DNA of 64,000 bases from Pseudomonas vlassakiae (GTDB taxonomy: Bacteria > Pseudomonadota > Gammaproteobacteria > Pseudomonadales > Pseudomonadaceae). The notes under the pieces are model-generated. The model did not search any database. It was not told the DNA's origin and worked only from the letters and a program-made list of their open reading frames with translations. Made by a program: the position numbers and the translations under genes. How positions within the stretch are numbered: position 1 is the first letter of the stretch; the number at the start of each line of letters is the position of its first letter. The DNA lies in the NCBI RefSeq assembly GCF_014269035.2, contig NZ_JABWRP020000001.1, positions 417,039-481,038 on the forward strand. Reading direction: 5' to 3'. Below, one piece after another: positions 63,781-64,000 of this stretch.

Positions 63781-64000
63781 TGCTTTTGCTTCTAAGCGCG
63801 CGGTAGTTCAGGCGACGCAGATTGCGACTTCAGGAGGCCGAACGCAGGTCTTGCGGAGGGAGGTGACGGGCATGGATGCCCGTCAAGCGCTGGGCCCCAG
63901 GATGGGGCCTGCAGCGCGGTCCTCCCGGGAGCAAGGCCGGAGTGAGGGGACCCCGGAGCGCAGCGGAGGGGCCGGATGATGGGAGCGAGGGGTTTTTGGT
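63781..64000. repeat. Structured intergenic segment, possibly dispersed repeat
   Basis: No gene is convincing here. The segment holds several strong inverted repeats (GACGGGCATGGATGCCCGTC at 63865-63884, GGCCCCAGGATGGGGCC at 63893-63909) and G-rich runs up to the window edge. From memory, similar sequence recurs between genes in P. putida-group genomes; I could not check. It may continue past base 64000. Confidence 0.5.

Noticed and set aside
63707..63979. 90-codon frame overlapping the rlmM end
   Set aside because: It runs through the hexamer tract and stem-loops; composition and lack of a ribosome binding site argue against a gene.

Overview
The window is 64 kb of ordinary, GC-rich chromosome from a Pseudomonas, most likely of the P. 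putida group. Three things point there. The block ppsR/ppsA-hydrolase-rraA-cmaX-crfX-cmpX-sigX-oprF followed by nasA-nasT-nasS, pyrD, rmf and rlmL matches the Pseudomonas gene order I remember. Intergenic repeats carry the P. putida type of REP sequence. Codon use is uniformly G/C-ending, except in the highly expressed oprF. I see no prophage, transposon, CRISPR array, rRNA or tRNA gene.

Layout. 1-2.1 kb: tail of an RND-type exporter, a small hypothetical gene, a periplasmic beta-propeller lactonase and a small secreted protein. 2.1-7.7 kb: leftward operon sbcD-sbcC-GST. 7.8-14.7 kb: leftward six-gene operon moxR-DUF58-DUF4381-batA-batB/C fusion-batD (MoxR AAA+ and von Willebrand factor A envelope system). 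14.8-18.2 kb: L-2-hydroxyglutarate oxidation (lhgR, lhgO, MFS transporter). 18.9-28.5 kb: gdhB, then ppsR and ppsA diverging from one intergenic region, then an alpha/beta hydrolase. 28.6-33.2 kb: rraA and the envelope-stress cluster cmaX-crfX-cmpX-sigX-oprF. 33.2-38.2 kb: nitrate uptake and its control (nasS-nasT, then nasA and a PP2C/protein-kinase fusion). 38.3-44.9 kb: pyrD, rmf, rlmL and a CHASE-PAS-GGDEF cyclase. 44.9-53 kb: dacB, yggL, an EvgS/BvgS-like hybrid kinase with a LuxR-type regulator, and dgt. 53-57.7 kb: yqjD-yqjE-yqjK-like operon, an ammonium transporter, a glutaredoxin-like protein, an M15 peptidase, a gene behind a LexA box and an RluA-type pseudouridine synthase. 57.8-64 kb: aer, acnA, rlmM and a structured repeat at the edge.

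Regulation is the richest part. The nasA leader has a sigma-54 promoter, two A1/G4 hexaloop hairpins and an overlapping terminator, which is the target expected for the ANTAR protein NasT encoded next door. lhgO and lhgR share an operator-like 17-mer. A near-consensus LexA box drives an unidentified 102-aa protein. The ammonium transporter carries an NtrC-like dyad. Three copies of a palindromic hairpin family each sit just downstream of a leftward gene, one of them about 100 nt long.

I did not find a clearly undescribed multi-gene system. The best leads are the LexA-controlled unknown, the phosphatase-kinase fusion in the nasA operon, the dispersed hairpin family, and a small secreted-protein gene whose ribosome binding site is sequestered by a distant arm.
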